Source: Orbaceae bacterium lpD02 (GTDB lineage: Bacteria > Pseudomonadota > Gammaproteobacteria > Enterobacterales > Orbaceae). From it: 64,000 nt of DNA. A program made the translations under genes and the position numbers. Location of the stretch: NCBI GenBank assembly GCA_036251875.1, contig CP133960.1:806001-870000 (forward strand), written 5' to 3'. A model generated the notes under the pieces. It was not told where the DNA came from and ran no database searches. It saw only the letters and a program-made list of their open reading frames with translations. This document shows, piece by piece, positions 39,084 to 49,514 of the stretch. Position 1 is the first letter of the stretch. Every line of letters begins with the position of its first letter.

Positions 39084-41533
39084 AAACAAACCTTCTCACT
39101 TTCGTTACTATCATTTAATAAAAACGAACATTTGCCTGTAAGCCCTTCAACAATGGCATCGGTTGCTTTATCATCATAAATAAACACTTGGCCACCTTGA
39201 CCAACTACCCCAATCGATTCATTATTTTCATTTACTACATTTTGGCCAAATGTTAGTGGTTTACCTTCAATATTAACCACATTAAATACACGTGTTTTTT
39301 CAATTTTTGTGTCAAATTTGACTTTGGTAATGGTTCCCTCATAAGGCACTACTTGCAGAGAGGTATTATCAAAAACCACATCGTCACTACTGCCTTTTGG
39401 ATCAATCGCAATAGTATTGAGTCGATAAGGTCTGACATATGAAGATATGGCATAGCCATTACTATCTATTCGCGTACCTAAGGAGCCTGGAATTGTCGCA
39501 CCTTTAGCATTTTTTGCCTCAATCAATGTCATCGTATCTGACGTATTTGGTGTAAATGTTACACCTCCACTATGAATAATAAATGAACCATTTGCCCCCG
39601 CACCAAACTGCCTAAAATGATTACCTTGGCTAAAGTTAGCGCTGACATTCGAAAGAGAAGAACGATAGTTAGTATTTAATGCTATACTTTGATTACCGCC
39701 AGTGCCCACTGCACTAGTAATACCATAAGTAGCCAAACTATCTTTATCTAACGCACCACTTAACCCTACTTGAGCTGAGCCGAAATGGGAGTTATTGAAT
39801 AAAGCATTCGACGTGATGGTAGTTCGACGCTGACTAGACCCCAGTGAGTAAGTAAAACCAATCGATAGCCGATTATCGGCATTATTGTTAGAATAAACTC
39901 GTGTAAAAGCTAATGAATAGGATAAATTACCTAATCGATTATTATATGTCTGTTGGATTTGTTTTCTGGTATTTGTATCACCCCAATAGTTATAAATTTG
40001 TCCTGTTAAATAAAAACTACCATAACCTGATGGCAAGTTTTGGTTAATGGTCAAATTAAGTACATTTTTACGCGGCAATGAATTATCAGTACCGCCTCGT
40101 TTGTAATCATCAATAAAATAAAGCGCTTCATTTGCATCAAAATAATCTTGTGAACTGGAATGTGATGCACTAACGACTAAATTTGTATTTGTTTCAGTAA
40201 ATTGCTGGTTAAATGATAGCCGATAATTGTAACCACTTTTAGAAACATCATCAAAAGAGGTTTTTGCATAGGTGACATCAAAGCCCAAAGCACCTATACC
40301 GGTATTAATACCAGTACCGATTAAATAAGCTTGATAATCATCAAACAACGTTGTACCTGAATATAAAGTAAACGTATTGTTTAATCCATGCTGGATACTT
40401 GCTTGTAAAATATTTGGTTTATTTCTCAAATTATCCATATCAGCCTTACCAGCTGCGACTTGATAATGAGTAAAACCTGGTCTCGATAATTGAGAAATTG
40501 ATGCATAAGGAACAACAAACGTATTTTCGCTACCATCTGCCTCTTGAACAGTTACGTCTAAATCGCCGCCAAACCCTATTGACGAAATATCTTTAATGCT
40601 AAAAGGTCCTGGTGAAACGGATGTTTGATAAATGATATTACCATTTTGGCGCACAGTAACCAAAGCGTTACTCATTGCAACACCATTGATATCAGGTGCG
40701 TAAGATGACATGCCATCAGGATACATATTATTATTGGTTGCTAATTTGGCGCCATTCAATTTTATACTATCAAATAACGAACTTTCAGTATAAAACTGAC
40801 CTAAAACGAAATTTGATTTAATTGCAGCAATCGAGCGTTGTACATACGTCTGATTACTATCCCAGTTGAATTTACTCGTATTTTGCCAAGTAACATTACC
40901 CGCATGTTTTAGTAACCATCCATTAAAAGACAGACCACCGTCAAGATTTAGATAAAATGATTTTGTATCTTGCGCTGAGTTATCAGAATAATGACTATCA
41001 TAATAGTTACTGATATAGCTAATATTGATTGCAGGAATACCCGCATCCCAAAACTCTGAAGGGACATAACCAGCAGACTGTGATAGAACATAAATTTGGG
41101 GCATTGAAATCAATAATTTTAATGAAGAGGTTTCTAAGATATCTTTAATATTATCGTTATCATTCCATTGGGAAAGTTCACCGCAAAACGAAGGGTCAGC
41201 GCTTAATTTATTGTTTAATTCATTAGCATTAATACCAAAATCGGTTAGCATCTTAGCCGTATAACATACCCCTAAGGTACCATTTTTTTGTCTTATAATA
41301 TTTAAATCATAACGACCTCGCCATTCATCATTGGTATAAACATCTACCGAGTAAACGCCTTCATCAATAGGCGCTCGATTAAAGCGTGAAAGGTCAATAT
41401 TGTCGCTAGAACCGACAAGAAAACCTCTATTGAACTCATAATTTTGCTCAGTCTCAGCATACACTGAACTAGTAAAATAAGCGCAGAGAGTATATAAAAA
41501 AATTTTAGCCTTCAATTTCCCAAGTTTTAACAT
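39080..41533 (-). CDS. Fimbrial outer-membrane usher protein
   Basis: This 817-aa usher of the FimD/PapC family is the assembly platform for chaperone-usher pili. It has a signal peptide (about 1-26, ending SVYA), an N-terminal periplasmic domain (FNRGFLVGSSDNIDLSRFNR...GVYSVDVYTNDEWRGRYDLNI), a large beta-barrel with plug (about 150-670; LSRPGFTHYQVAAGK and the inner-loop GPFSIKDISSIGFGGDLDVTVQEADGSE), and C-terminal domains ending GKCSFLLNDSNESEKVCL with a Cys pair. Length is typical (FimD 878). It follows the chaperone gene by 37 bp and overlaps tip copy 1 by 4 bp. Confidence 0.95.
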   Translation of the reverse strand: MLKLGKLKAKIFLYTLCAYFTSSVYAETEQNYEFNRGFLVGSSDNIDLSRFNRAPIDEGVYSVDVYTNDEWRGRYDLNIIRQKNGTLGVCYTAKMLTDFGINANELNNKLSADPSFCGELSQWNDNDNIKDILETSSLKLLISMPQIYVLSQSAGYVPSEFWDAGIPAINISYISNYYDSHYSDNSAQDTKSFYLNLDGGLSFNGWLLKHAGNVTWQNTSKFNWDSNQTYVQRSIAAIKSNFVLGQFYTESSLFDSIKLNGAKLATNNNMYPDGMSSYAPDINGVAMSNALVTVRQNGNIIYQTSVSPGPFSIKDISSIGFGGDLDVTVQEADGSENTFVVPYASISQLSRPGFTHYQVAAGKADMDNLRNKPNILQASIQHGLNNTFTLYSGTTLFDDYQAYLIGTGINTGIGALGFDVTYAKTSFDDVSKSGYNYRLSFNQQFTETNTNLVVSASHSSSQDYFDANEALYFIDDYKRGGTDNSLPRKNVLNLTINQNLPSGYGSFYLTGQIYNYWGDTNTRKQIQQTYNNRLGNLSYSLAFTRVYSNNNADNRLSIGFTYSLGSSQRRTTITSNALFNNSHFGSAQVGLSGALDKDSLATYGITSAVGTGGNQSIALNTNYRSSLSNVSANFSQGNHFRQFGAGANGSFIIHSGGVTFTPNTSDTMTLIEAKNAKGATIPGSLGTRIDSNGYAISSYVRPYRLNTIAIDPKGSSDDVVFDNTSLQVVPYEGTITKVKFDTKIEKTRVFNVVNIEGKPLTFGQNVVNENNESIGVVGQGGQVFIYDDKATDAIVEGLTGKCSFLLNDSNESEKVCL

Positions 41534-41570
41534 GACCTATCAATTCCATAAGAAGTTATATAGATTATAT

Positions 41571-42269
41571 TTATTTAACTTTAACGGTGTTTGCGACATC
41601 AGCACCATAGTCATTAAGGTAGTTAATCGTAACAACCTCACCCGATTTTAATGCTTTACTAAGGGTTAATGTCTCTACCGAATACGGCGCAATCATTAAT
41701 GTTTTATCATTTAATGCACCTTTATTATCAGTTGAGATTTTAGTTACTGTAACATAAAAAGGCGATTTATTATCAATAGATAATTGATTTCCTTTAGGAA
41801 TCAAGGATAATTTTTCAACTGCCGACTCCGGAGTACCTAATCCTGTAGGGCGATAGATAAATTTAAAACGCGAACGAATGGCTAATTGTAAAACATTTTC
41901 ATCTTTACCCTCTTTTTTAGATAAAGCTGGAATATCAAGAATATTTAGCCACCACAAACTTTCTCTATCAGTTGGTATGGCTTGCTTATTCATCAATTTA
42001 ATACGTAGTACTTGTCCACCTTTCGCTTCAATACGAGAAATAGGAGGCGTAATTTGGAATGGTGTTTTTATCGTATCAGGAGACTCATTTGGATCACCAT
42101 TATCTAGCCAAGCCTGCGCAATTGCAGGACGATCAGCTGTATTAGTCATCTGCACAGTAATTTCTTTTTCATTGCCAGGATAAATAAATCGAGTTCCATT
42201 AACAATAATATTATTTGCAAATGAACAAAGGCTAAAAAATAAACTAAAAAAAAGTATTGTGATCTTCAT
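41571..42269 (-). CDS. Periplasmic pilus chaperone (PapD/FimC family)
   Basis: This 232-aa protein has a signal peptide (about 1-18) followed by NNIIVNGTRFIYPGNEKEITVQMTN, the first immunoglobulin-like strand set. PTDRESLWWLNILDIP carries the PapD-family signature, and LQLAIRSRFKFIYRP is near the interdomain hinge. Such chaperones lend a beta strand to subunits in the periplasm and hand them to the usher. A good AGGAGATGTC site precedes the ATG. It lies between the main pilin and the usher. Confidence 0.95.
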   Translation of the reverse strand: MKITILFFSLFFSLCSFANNIIVNGTRFIYPGNEKEITVQMTNTADRPAIAQAWLDNGDPNESPDTIKTPFQITPPISRIEAKGGQVLRIKLMNKQAIPTDRESLWWLNILDIPALSKKEGKDENVLQLAIRSRFKFIYRPTGLGTPESAVEKLSLIPKGNQLSIDNKSPFYVTVTKISTDNKGALNDKTLMIAPYSVETLTLSKALKSGEVVTINYLNDYGADVANTVKVK

Positions 42270-42336
42270 GACATCTCCTATAAGAAAAACGATAATTCTA
42301 AGTATTATCGTTTTATTGGATTAATAAACCAAAAGA

Positions 42337-42930
42337 TTACTCATATGTAATTTCATAAGTTGCATAACTAGTTACTTGGCCTGCCGTTACCTTAGCTGGT
42401 TCTGAAGAAACATACCCAACATAGTAAGTGAAACGAGAAATATCACCATTAGCACTCGAAATAATAGCTCCGTTTGCTTGTGGTTGACTATTATCGCCTG
42501 GAATGATTTTGTTTGTCAAAGCTGAACTTGAGTCAGTCGATAAAACAAATTGAACATTCTGTGCACCTAAAACACCGTGAGTATTAGCCAAATAGCCATT
42601 ATTTACACCTGCCAATAAATTACCACCGGTCCAATTTACAGAAATAGTTTTGGTTTTTCCTTCCTCAGCAGCAGGCATACAATTACTAACATCAATTGTA
42701 AATGATTTTGGTCTGAATAGAGTATCGGCTTTAGTTATTTCATTAATTGATATTGGAGCAAGATACACACTTGCATCGCTTCCCTGACCATCAACAGAAA
42801 TAGTACAAGATACATTTGTTACTAGACCAAAGAAATTAACTTGACCACCGGTAACATCAGGCGTAGCTCCATGAGCCATTGATGTTGCAAATAATGTTGC
42901 TAATGTAGTTGCTAATAATACTTTTTTCAT
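42337..42930 (-). CDS. Major fimbrial subunit (pilin)
   Basis: This FimA-like pilin of about 197 aa starts at ATG 42930 (AAAGAGG 5 nt upstream), giving [22 protein letters not shown] as signal peptide; an upstream in-frame codon at 42969 would place extra residues before the signal and is rejected. The mature protein has one Cys pair ([10 protein letters not shown] and VSNCMPA) and ends YATYEITYE, the penultimate-Tyr donor-strand motif. It is the first gene of the operon and presumably the most abundant subunit. There is no recognisable invertible promoter. Confidence 0.9.
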   Translation of the reverse strand: MKKVLLATTLATLFATSMAHGATPDVTGGQVNFFGLVTNVSCTISVDGQGSDASVYLAPISINEITKADTLFRPKSFTIDVSNCMPAAEEGKTKTISVNWTGGNLLAGVNNGYLANTHGVLGAQNVQFVLSTDSSSALTNKIIPGDNSQPQANGAIISSANGDISRFTYYVGYVSSEPAKVTAGQVTSYATYEITYE

Positions 42931-43297
42931 AAAAACCTCTTTAATAAAATAAAACAGATAAAATTTCAAATTTAAATAAAAACTGTTTTTTAAACTTTAA
43001 TAGACTTAAAAAAACTGATTTTGATAATAAATGATTTTAAATATTTGACAATTGACTTTAAAAATTCATTTAACAATTAATACAGTTTGATTAAAAAAGA
43101 AAAGCAAATGACAGCAAAATGTAAATATTGTGCAAATGCGAAATGATGTGATTTGTTACTAATAACAACGACTGACAACATACTTTTGTTAAGGTAGCTA
43201 ATAGCGATTAATAACATTAAATATTACGATAATTAGCATTTATTTAAAAAGTCGTGATTGGTATGTGAGGATGAGCAGAAAAGCTCCGAGAAAAATA
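42931..43297. other. AT-rich fimbrial upstream region
   Basis: This 367-bp gap separates nudB from the pilin gene and should carry the fimbrial promoter. It is strongly AT-rich with many A/T runs. I found no inverted-repeat pair that would flag a phase-variable switch and no convincing CRP or other operator. It also contains the left border of the fimbrial insertion relative to the nudB-yebC order of enterobacteria. Confidence 0.5.
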
Positions 43298-43750
43298 TTA
43301 ACTATTATTATCTTTAATATTATTTAAGCACTCAATTGCCTGCCGATTATTCCATGATAATGTGATCTCAGCGGCTTTATCATAAGATAACCACTGATAA
43401 TTGAGATGTTCGGTTAAAATGGGAGCAATTTCATGTGGTAAAGACAAATAGAACCAGTGTTCTCTATTAGTTGTAACACCAGGTGCATAACGGTGTCTAA
43501 ATTGTGGAAAGATTTCAAACTCAACCGTCTGTTTAGTATCAACTAATATATAATCAGCCAGTTCAATATCAATACTTGTTTCTTCTTTTACTTCACGTAT
43601 AGCCGCTTGGTAAGGTGTCTCCCCGAGTTCAAGGCTGCCTGTTACCGATTGCCAAAAACTAGCATCATCTTGGCGCTGTAACATAAGGCAACACTGGGTA
43701 TTAGGACAAAATATAACGACTAAAACTGATTCTGGATTTTTGTAGCACAT
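43298..43750 (-). CDS. nudB: Dihydroneopterin triphosphate diphosphatase
   Basis: This 150-aa Nudix hydrolase (E. coli NudB 150 aa) acts early in folate synthesis. The Nudix box is GSLELGETPYQAAIREVKEETSID near residue 39. It begins YKNPESVLVVIFCPNTQCCLMLQR, and HWFYLSLPHE and EHLNYQWLSYDKA follow the NudB pattern. It lies 51 bp downstream of aspS on the same strand, as in E. coli. The fimbrial operon begins downstream where yebC would be expected. Confidence 0.94.
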   Translation of the reverse strand: MCYKNPESVLVVIFCPNTQCCLMLQRQDDASFWQSVTGSLELGETPYQAAIREVKEETSIDIELADYILVDTKQTVEFEIFPQFRHRYAPGVTTNREHWFYLSLPHEIAPILTEHLNYQWLSYDKAAEITLSWNNRQAIECLNNIKDNNS

Positions 43751-43801
43751 CTATTTTTACCGAAGCGTTAAAGCAATACTTAACGCTTCAATTAATATAA
43801 A

Positions 43802-45559
43802 TTACTTTTTACTGACTTCAATACCAAGATCTTGTAATGAAGCTGGATTTGCAGGGCTTGGTGCATCAGTTAATAAACATGCCGCTGCCGTCGTTTTCGG
43901 GAATGCAATAACATCACGAATATTATCCGTCCCATTGAGTAGCATAGATAAACGGTCTAAACCAAATGCGAGTCCAGCATGAGGTGGAGTGCCATATTTT
44001 AAGGCATCAAGCAAGAAACCAAATTTTTCACGTTGCTCTATTTCGTTAATACCTAAAATAGTAAATACGGCTTGTTGCATCTCATTACGATGAATTCGCA
44101 CCGACCCCCCCCCAACTTCATAACCATTAATCACCATATCATAAGCGTTAGCGACAGCATTAAGAGGATCTGTTTGTAACTTTTCTGGTGAGTAATCCTT
44201 TGGCGCAGTAAAAGGATGATGCATCGCATTAAGCCCATCATCATTTTCTTCAAACATAGGAAAATCAATAACCCACAACGGTGCCCATGATTTTTCATCA
44301 GTTAATTGCAAATCTTTACCGACTTTAAGCCTTAATGCCCCTAACGCATCAGTAACCACTTTGCTACTGTCTGCGCCAAATAATAAAATATCACCATCTT
44401 TTGCCTGAGCCCTTACTAAAATAGCAGTCATCTGTTCGGCATTAAAGAATTTCGCAATTGGGCTCTGCACTCCGTCTAACCCTTTAGATACATCATTAAC
44501 CTTGACCCAAGCCATTCCTTTTGCGCCATAAACGCCGATAAACTGAGTATATTCATCAAGTTGTTTACGCGTTAATGAAGCACCATTAGGGACACAAAGT
44601 AGCGCAACGCGTCCTTTTTCGTCATTTGCTGGCGCGGAAAATACTTTAAAATCGACATATTTAACTAAATCTGCAACGTCAATAATTTCAAGTGGATTAC
44701 GCAAATCAGGCTTATCACTACCAAAGCGGCGCATTGCCTCTGCAAACGTCATAACCGGGAACTGACCTAAATCAACCTTAATAATTTTTTGCCATAAACC
44801 GCGGATCATTTTTTCCATAATGTCTCGTACTTGCTGCGCAGTCATAAATGAAGTTTCAACATCAATTTGCGTGAATTCCGGCTGACGGTCGGCACGTAAA
44901 TCTTCATCACGGAAACATTTGACGATTTGGTAATAGCGGTCAAATCCTGACATCATTAATAACTGTTTAAAGATCTGCGGTGACTGCGGTAAGGCATAAA
45001 ATTCACCTTTATGCACACGGCTAGGAACTAAATAATCACGCGCACCTTCAGGTGTTGCTTTAGTTAGCATAGGCGTCTCAATATCTAAAAAACCATGCTC
45101 ATTCATAAAATGACGCACAAACGCAGTAATATTAGCGCGGGTTTTAAATATTTTAGCCATTTCTGGTCGACGTAAATCAATATAGCGATATTTTAGGCGT
45201 TGTTCTTCAGTATTATTTTGATTAAAATCTAATGGTAAAGCCTCTGAACGATTAAAAATCATTAGCTCTGTTGCCAATATTTCAACTTGACCCGTTGCCA
45301 TATCTTTATTAATTTGACCTTCTGGGCGCGCGCTAACTTTACCTTTAATTTGGATACAAAATTCATTACGTAACTCAGAGGCTAGCTTAAAGGCTTGCTC
45401 AAACTGGGGATCAAAAAAGACTTGTACAATCCCTTCACGATCACGCATATCAATAAAAATCATACCGCCAAGATCACGCCGTTTATTAACCCAACCACAT
45501 AATGTTACATCTTGATTGATATGAGAGGCATTTAATTGCCCGCAATAGATTGTTCGCAT
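43802..45559 (-). CDS. aspS: Aspartyl-tRNA synthetase
   Basis: This 585-aa class II synthetase (E. coli 590 aa) has an N-terminal OB fold ([32 protein letters not shown]), motif 2 ([21 protein letters not shown] near residue 217), the bacterial insertion domain, and motif 3 ([15 protein letters not shown] near 530). The sequence is full length with no irregularity. Confidence 0.98.
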   Translation of the reverse strand: MRTIYCGQLNASHINQDVTLCGWVNKRRDLGGMIFIDMRDREGIVQVFFDPQFEQAFKLASELRNEFCIQIKGKVSARPEGQINKDMATGQVEILATELMIFNRSEALPLDFNQNNTEEQRLKYRYIDLRRPEMAKIFKTRANITAFVRHFMNEHGFLDIETPMLTKATPEGARDYLVPSRVHKGEFYALPQSPQIFKQLLMMSGFDRYYQIVKCFRDEDLRADRQPEFTQIDVETSFMTAQQVRDIMEKMIRGLWQKIIKVDLGQFPVMTFAEAMRRFGSDKPDLRNPLEIIDVADLVKYVDFKVFSAPANDEKGRVALLCVPNGASLTRKQLDEYTQFIGVYGAKGMAWVKVNDVSKGLDGVQSPIAKFFNAEQMTAILVRAQAKDGDILLFGADSSKVVTDALGALRLKVGKDLQLTDEKSWAPLWVIDFPMFEENDDGLNAMHHPFTAPKDYSPEKLQTDPLNAVANAYDMVINGYEVGGGSVRIHRNEMQQAVFTILGINEIEQREKFGFLLDALKYGTPPHAGLAFGLDRLSMLLNGTDNIRDVIAFPKTTAAACLLTDAPSPANPASLQDLGIEVSKK

Positions 45560-46095
45560 AAAAATATCCTATCAGCTGCCTTGCAAAATGGTAATCATTA
45601 TAGAGCAAATTTAATTTGTATAAAGTATGTAAGCCAAAATATTCGTTATTTATTTCATAAATAGTATTTACCCCAAATTAATTTATCAAACTGGTCAAAT
45701 TAATTAACTTAATTAAATTCAAAATGATGCTAAAAATATAGACTTATTGGGCTTTTTTCAGTGATAAAAATCATCATGATAGCACTTGTCATTGCCACCA
45801 TTTATTAATAAGCTTTAGTAATGTTACCTTAATAACAGCGATAAGAATGCTTCTTTCAAGTGATATACTAATAATTTATCCATAATGAAGTTAACCTCTA
45901 AGCTCATTGGAGATTGCACTGAACCATATCTTATTAACTTGACCAAATTTATTAGCCAAAATTACATTATTATTTTTACAACCGATTCTTATCAGCCATC
46001 AGGTAGATTCTAGCAGAAATAAGCTATGCTATTTTGATATATACATTAAGCGCTAACGTCATATAAAATTAAAATAAAATACAGGAGGTTGTATA
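45560..46095. other. 536-bp AT-rich gap with no supported gene
   Basis: This is the divergent region between aspS (minus) and the DUF3100 gene (plus). It carries a GGAGG ribosome-binding site just before ATG 46096 and presumably both promoters. A 42-codon open frame at 45885-46013 has no ribosome-binding site. No terminator-like hairpin with a T run or RNA gene was recognised. Confidence 0.5.
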
Positions 46096-46881
46096 ATGGA
46101 AATATTGAAGGACTATCGAGTGCATCTCCTTGCGCTGTTAGTCGTGATTATGTGTGAATTTATTGGGAAACAAGCCATCTGGGTTATTACTGTATACCCG
46201 ATGTTATATGCAATGATTATTGGTGGCGCAATTAGTTTACCTAAGCTTAAAATTTTAACGAACAAAAATATGCATCATGCAAGCAGCGTTATGATTGTCA
46301 CGCTAATGCTTTTGATCGCTAAACTTGGTGTTTCTGTTGGTCCAAAAATCAATGAAATTTTTAATGCTAAACTCGCACTTATCTTTCAAGAAGTTGGGCA
46401 CTTTGCAGGCACCATCTTACTCGGCTTACCGCTAGCGATGATGTTTGGTATGGGGCGAGAAGCCGTCGGTGCGACTTACTCAGTTGCGCGTGAACCCAAT
46501 ATTGCGATTGTCGCTGATAAGTATGGTCTCGATTCACCAGAGGGACGTGGCGTGATGGCAATGTACGTATGCGGCACATTATATGGTGCAATTTGGATGA
46601 GTATTTTGGCAAGCATCATTGCTCGGCTTGATATTATTCATCCTTATGCTCTTGCAATGGGGGCAGGTATTGGTAGTGGTAGCATGATGGCGGCATCACT
46701 TGCCCCAATTAGTGATCTCTATCCAAATATAGCCGGAGAAATTAAAGCATATGCCACCGCAGCCAATTTGATGTCTAGCGTACTTGGGATCTACATTTAT
46801 ATCCTATTTTCATTACCCTTCGCTTCGTTCTTATATAATGTACTTAATCGTTTTCGTAATAAAAAATCGGGAGCTAAATAA
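46096..46881 (+). CDS. DUF3100 family membrane protein
   Basis: This 261-aa protein has about seven hydrophobic segments. It shows the DUF3100 pattern, including GTILLGLPLAMMFGMGREAVGATYSVAREPNIAIVADKYGLDSPEGRGVMAMYVCGTLYGAIW in the centre and ALAMGAGIGSGSMMAASLAPISDLYP near residue 186. It is likely an inner-membrane transporter component. A strong GGAGG precedes the ATG. Its stop shares one base with the start of the next membrane gene (TAATG), and an M20 amidohydrolase follows, so the substrate may be an N-acyl or aminoacyl compound hydrolysed inside the cell. Confidence 0.8.
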   Translation: MEILKDYRVHLLALLVVIMCEFIGKQAIWVITVYPMLYAMIIGGAISLPKLKILTNKNMHHASSVMIVTLMLLIAKLGVSVGPKINEIFNAKLALIFQEVGHFAGTILLGLPLAMMFGMGREAVGATYSVAREPNIAIVADKYGLDSPEGRGVMAMYVCGTLYGAIWMSILASIIARLDIIHPYALAMGAGIGSGSMMAASLAPISDLYPNIAGEIKAYATAANLMSSVLGIYIYILFSLPFASFLYNVLNRFRNKKSGAK

Positions 46882-47330
46882 TGAAAATACTAGAAACCAT
46901 TTTTTTACTTATTTTAGTCGCCATTATTATGGCTGCAGGTAACTCGATTGGTTATCAGATTAATTTTATCGATTCATTGCAAGCACTTGGTATGCTGGTT
47001 ATTATTTCGATCATAGGTTTTCTTATTAGCAAGTTACCCTTATTCAAAAAATTGCCGGTAATTTTATGGGTATCAGTAGTGGCGGCAATCATGTCATCCC
47101 CCATCTTTCCGGGCCATAACATGGTTGTTGAAATAACTGATCAAGTATCGTTACTTGCTATTTGCACTCCGGTACTCGCTTATGCTGGCCTTGCTATTGG
47201 TAAAGATTTAGCATTATTTAAAAGTATTTCATGGCGTATTATCCCTGTTTCTTTGGCGGTGTTTTCTGGCACATTTATTTTTGCGGCACTCATTGCGCAA
47301 TTGACCCTACACTGGGAAGGTATTATCTAA
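46881..47330 (+). CDS. Small membrane partner of the DUF3100 protein
   Basis: This 149-aa protein is almost wholly hydrophobic with about five segments (roughly residues 3-20, 28-50, 57-78, 86-108, 115-140). I cannot name the family. It overlaps the DUF3100 gene by one base and precedes the amidohydrolase by 32 bp, so the three are one operon. The coupling suggests a two-subunit carrier. Some LrgA/YbjE-like exporters have similar size and shape, but I see no decisive motif. Confidence 0.75.
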   Translation: MKILETIFLLILVAIIMAAGNSIGYQINFIDSLQALGMLVIISIIGFLISKLPLFKKLPVILWVSVVAAIMSSPIFPGHNMVVEITDQVSLLAICTPVLAYAGLAIGKDLALFKSISWRIIPVSLAVFSGTFIFAALIAQLTLHWEGII

Positions 47331-47362
47331 CTTTAAAAATTTTTATTTCAATGAGGTGTCAC

Positions 47363-48682
47363 ATGAATAAAGAACAACTTAAAAAACAAGTCTGCCAAGC
47401 TATTGCTGAGCGAAAAGCAGATATTAAAGCAATCGCAGAGGCTATTTGGGCAGAACCAGAGCTTGGTTATAAAGAGACCAAAACCGCTGAAAAAGTTGAA
47501 GCAATATTTAAAAAACTGGGTGTTGAATATAAAAATAAATTGGCACTAACGGGTGTAAAAGGTCGCTTAAAAGGTGGGAAAGGAAGTAAACATAGTATAG
47601 CCGTCATTGGCGAACTGGACGCAATTATCTGTGCTGATCACCCTGCTGCTAGCGAATTATCTGGCGCGGCTCATTGCTGTGGGCACAATGCCCAAATAGC
47701 CAATATGATCGCAGTTACGATGGGACTTATTGATTCGGGTGCGATGAATTACTTAGCGGGAGATGTTGTACCATTTGCTGTGCCTGCTGAAGAGTATGTC
47801 GAAATTACTTATCGTAATCGTTTAATTGAACAAGGTAAAATTAAGTATATTGGCGGCAAACCTGAACTAATCTACCGCGGTGAATTTGACGATATCGATA
47901 TGGCACTGCAAGTTCATTTAACTAGCGTAGCTAAAGAACGTGAACGAGGTTTTATCGAAATTTCAACAACGAGTAATGGTTTTATTGGTAAGCTAATTCA
48001 ATATAAAGGTGAAGCTGCCCACGCTGCAGCTGCGCCGCATGTTGGCGTGAATGCGCTTAATGCTGCCATGATGGGGATGATGGGAGTACACGCTATTCGT
48101 GAAACGTTTCAAGAAAAAGACTATATTCGTTTTCACCCAATCATTACTCAAGGTGGTGATTTGGTCAATGTGGTACCTAGCGATGTGCGTATGGAAAGCT
48201 ATGTTCGGGCGGGTAATGTTCCAGCTATGATTGATGCGAACAAGAGGATTAATCAAGCACTTAAAGCAGGTGCAATGGCTGTTGGAGCAAAATGTGAAAT
48301 TAAAGATCTCCCTGGATATTTACCCTTGCAAAATAATCCAACTATTAACGATTTACTACAAAGCAATGCAGAGCAATTAATTGGTCAAGAAAACGTTTGG
48401 ATTGCGCCGCATATGACCGGTAGCACCGATACTGGCGATCTCTCTCATATTATGCCCGTTAGCCATCCATGGATTGGTTCTGTTCGTGGCGTTTTACACG
48501 GTAAAGATTATAGTGTATTTGATGAAGATATGGCCTATATCCACCCCGCGCAGATGATGGCGTGTACCATTATTGATTTATTGTATGATGATGCGGCAAA
48601 AGCCGATCAATTGATGGCGGATTATCAACCACTGATGACGAAAGAACAGTACTTAGCATTCTTGGCTGATTTTGACAAATAA
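47363..48682 (+). CDS. M20-family amidohydrolase/peptidase
   Basis: This enzyme of about 439 aa has the M20D/AbgB-like pattern: EAIWAEPELGYKETKTAEKVEA near residue 27, GELDAI near 85, GAAHCCGHNAQIANM with metal ligands near 105, and PAEEYVE near 145. The His of GEAAHAAAAPHVGVNALNAAMMG falls near 220, in the dimerisation lid, and the last motif is near HMTGSTDTGDLSH. Relatives cleave N-acyl amino acids or p-aminobenzoyl-glutamate. Start ATG 47363 has GAGGTG upstream; an upstream frame overlaps the previous gene and is unlikely. A terminator follows. Confidence 0.9.
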   Translation: MNKEQLKKQVCQAIAERKADIKAIAEAIWAEPELGYKETKTAEKVEAIFKKLGVEYKNKLALTGVKGRLKGGKGSKHSIAVIGELDAIICADHPAASELSGAAHCCGHNAQIANMIAVTMGLIDSGAMNYLAGDVVPFAVPAEEYVEITYRNRLIEQGKIKYIGGKPELIYRGEFDDIDMALQVHLTSVAKERERGFIEISTTSNGFIGKLIQYKGEAAHAAAAPHVGVNALNAAMMGMMGVHAIRETFQEKDYIRFHPIITQGGDLVNVVPSDVRMESYVRAGNVPAMIDANKRINQALKAGAMAVGAKCEIKDLPGYLPLQNNPTINDLLQSNAEQLIGQENVWIAPHMTGSTDTGDLSHIMPVSHPWIGSVRGVLHGKDYSVFDEDMAYIHPAQMMACTIIDLLYDDAAKADQLMADYQPLMTKEQYLAFLADFDK

Positions 48683-48692
48683 TTCCCTCCAT

Positions 48693-48719
48693 AAATTGGC
48701 ACTCAATGTGCCAATTTTT
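48693..48719 (+). terminator. Terminator after the amidohydrolase gene
   Basis: AAATTGGCAC (48693-48702), TCAAT loop, GTGCCAATTT (48708-48717), then Ts. It ends the DUF3100-amidohydrolase operon. Confidence 0.92.
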
Positions 48720-48761
48720 ATGCTAAAATGACCACTATTAACCAATAAAATATCAATTCTC

Positions 48762-49514
48762 ATGCAACAACTTACCGATAAAGAGCTGCTTCGTTATGAT
48801 CGTCAAATTACCCTCAAAGGATTTGATATTGATAAGCAAGAATTACTTAAAAATAAATCAGCCTTAATTATTGGCGTTGGAGGCCTTGGCTGTAGTGCAT
48901 CCTTATATTTAGCCTGTGCCGGAATGGGTCGTTTAACACTTGTTGATTTCGACACGATCAGTGAATCGAATCTCAGTCGGCAAATCCTTTATACCGAACA
49001 AGCGCTCAATCATAAAAAAGTATTAGTTGCCAAACAACGAATAGCACAACATAACCCACAAATATTGATCGAAACAATTGATCAACAATTAGATGATAAT
49101 CATCTGATTACTCAAATTAGACTACATGATATAGTGGTCGATTGTAGCGATAATATCCAAACACGTGAACAAATTAATCGCTGCTGTTATCAAGTTAAAA
49201 AGCCGCTTATTTCGGGTGCAGCAATTAGGATGGAAGGCATATTATCCGTATTTACTTATCAAGATAATACACCTTGTTATCACTGTTTAAGCATGCTATT
49301 TGGTCAAGAACAACTAACCTGTGTTGAAGCCGGTGTGATGGCTCCTTTAGTTGGTATGATGGGATCGCTTCAAGCAGTTGAAACAATCAAAGTATTAACC
49401 AATTATGGTAAACCATTAATAGGTCGCTTATTAATGATCGATATAATGACCATGCAATTTAACGAAATCAGCTTTGCCAAATTGGTCAATTGTCCGGTGT
49501 GCCATGAAAAATAG
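48762..49514 (+). CDS. moeB: Molybdopterin-synthase adenylyltransferase MoeB (ThiF/E1-like)
   Basis: This 250-aa E1-like enzyme (E. coli MoeB 249 aa) adenylates the C-terminus of MoaD. It has [19 protein letters not shown] at the start, the nucleotide site [22 protein letters not shown] near residue 36, [16 protein letters not shown] near 60, [13 protein letters not shown] near 127, and zinc Cys pairs (CYHC, CPVC). ThiF is the alternative, but the start and length fit MoeB best. It overlaps dusC by 11 bp. With moeA, it implies an active molybdenum-cofactor pathway elsewhere in the genome. Confidence 0.9.
   Translation: MQQLTDKELLRYDRQITLKGFDIDKQELLKNKSALIIGVGGLGCSASLYLACAGMGRLTLVDFDTISESNLSRQILYTEQALNHKKVLVAKQRIAQHNPQILIETIDQQLDDNHLITQIRLHDIVVDCSDNIQTREQINRCCYQVKKPLISGAAIRMEGILSVFTYQDNTPCYHCLSMLFGQEQLTCVEAGVMAPLVGMMGSLQAVETIKVLTNYGKPLIGRLLMIDIMTMQFNEISFAKLVNCPVCHEK

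Noticed and set aside
42931-43297. A phase-variable invertible promoter for the fimbriae
   Set aside because: I found no pair of inverted repeats flanking a promoter-sized segment, and no recombinase gene lies nearby.
45885-46013. A 42-codon plus-strand open frame in the aspS-DUF3100 gap
   Set aside because: It has no ribosome-binding site and no recognisable family, and it is short enough to arise by chance in AT-rich DNA.
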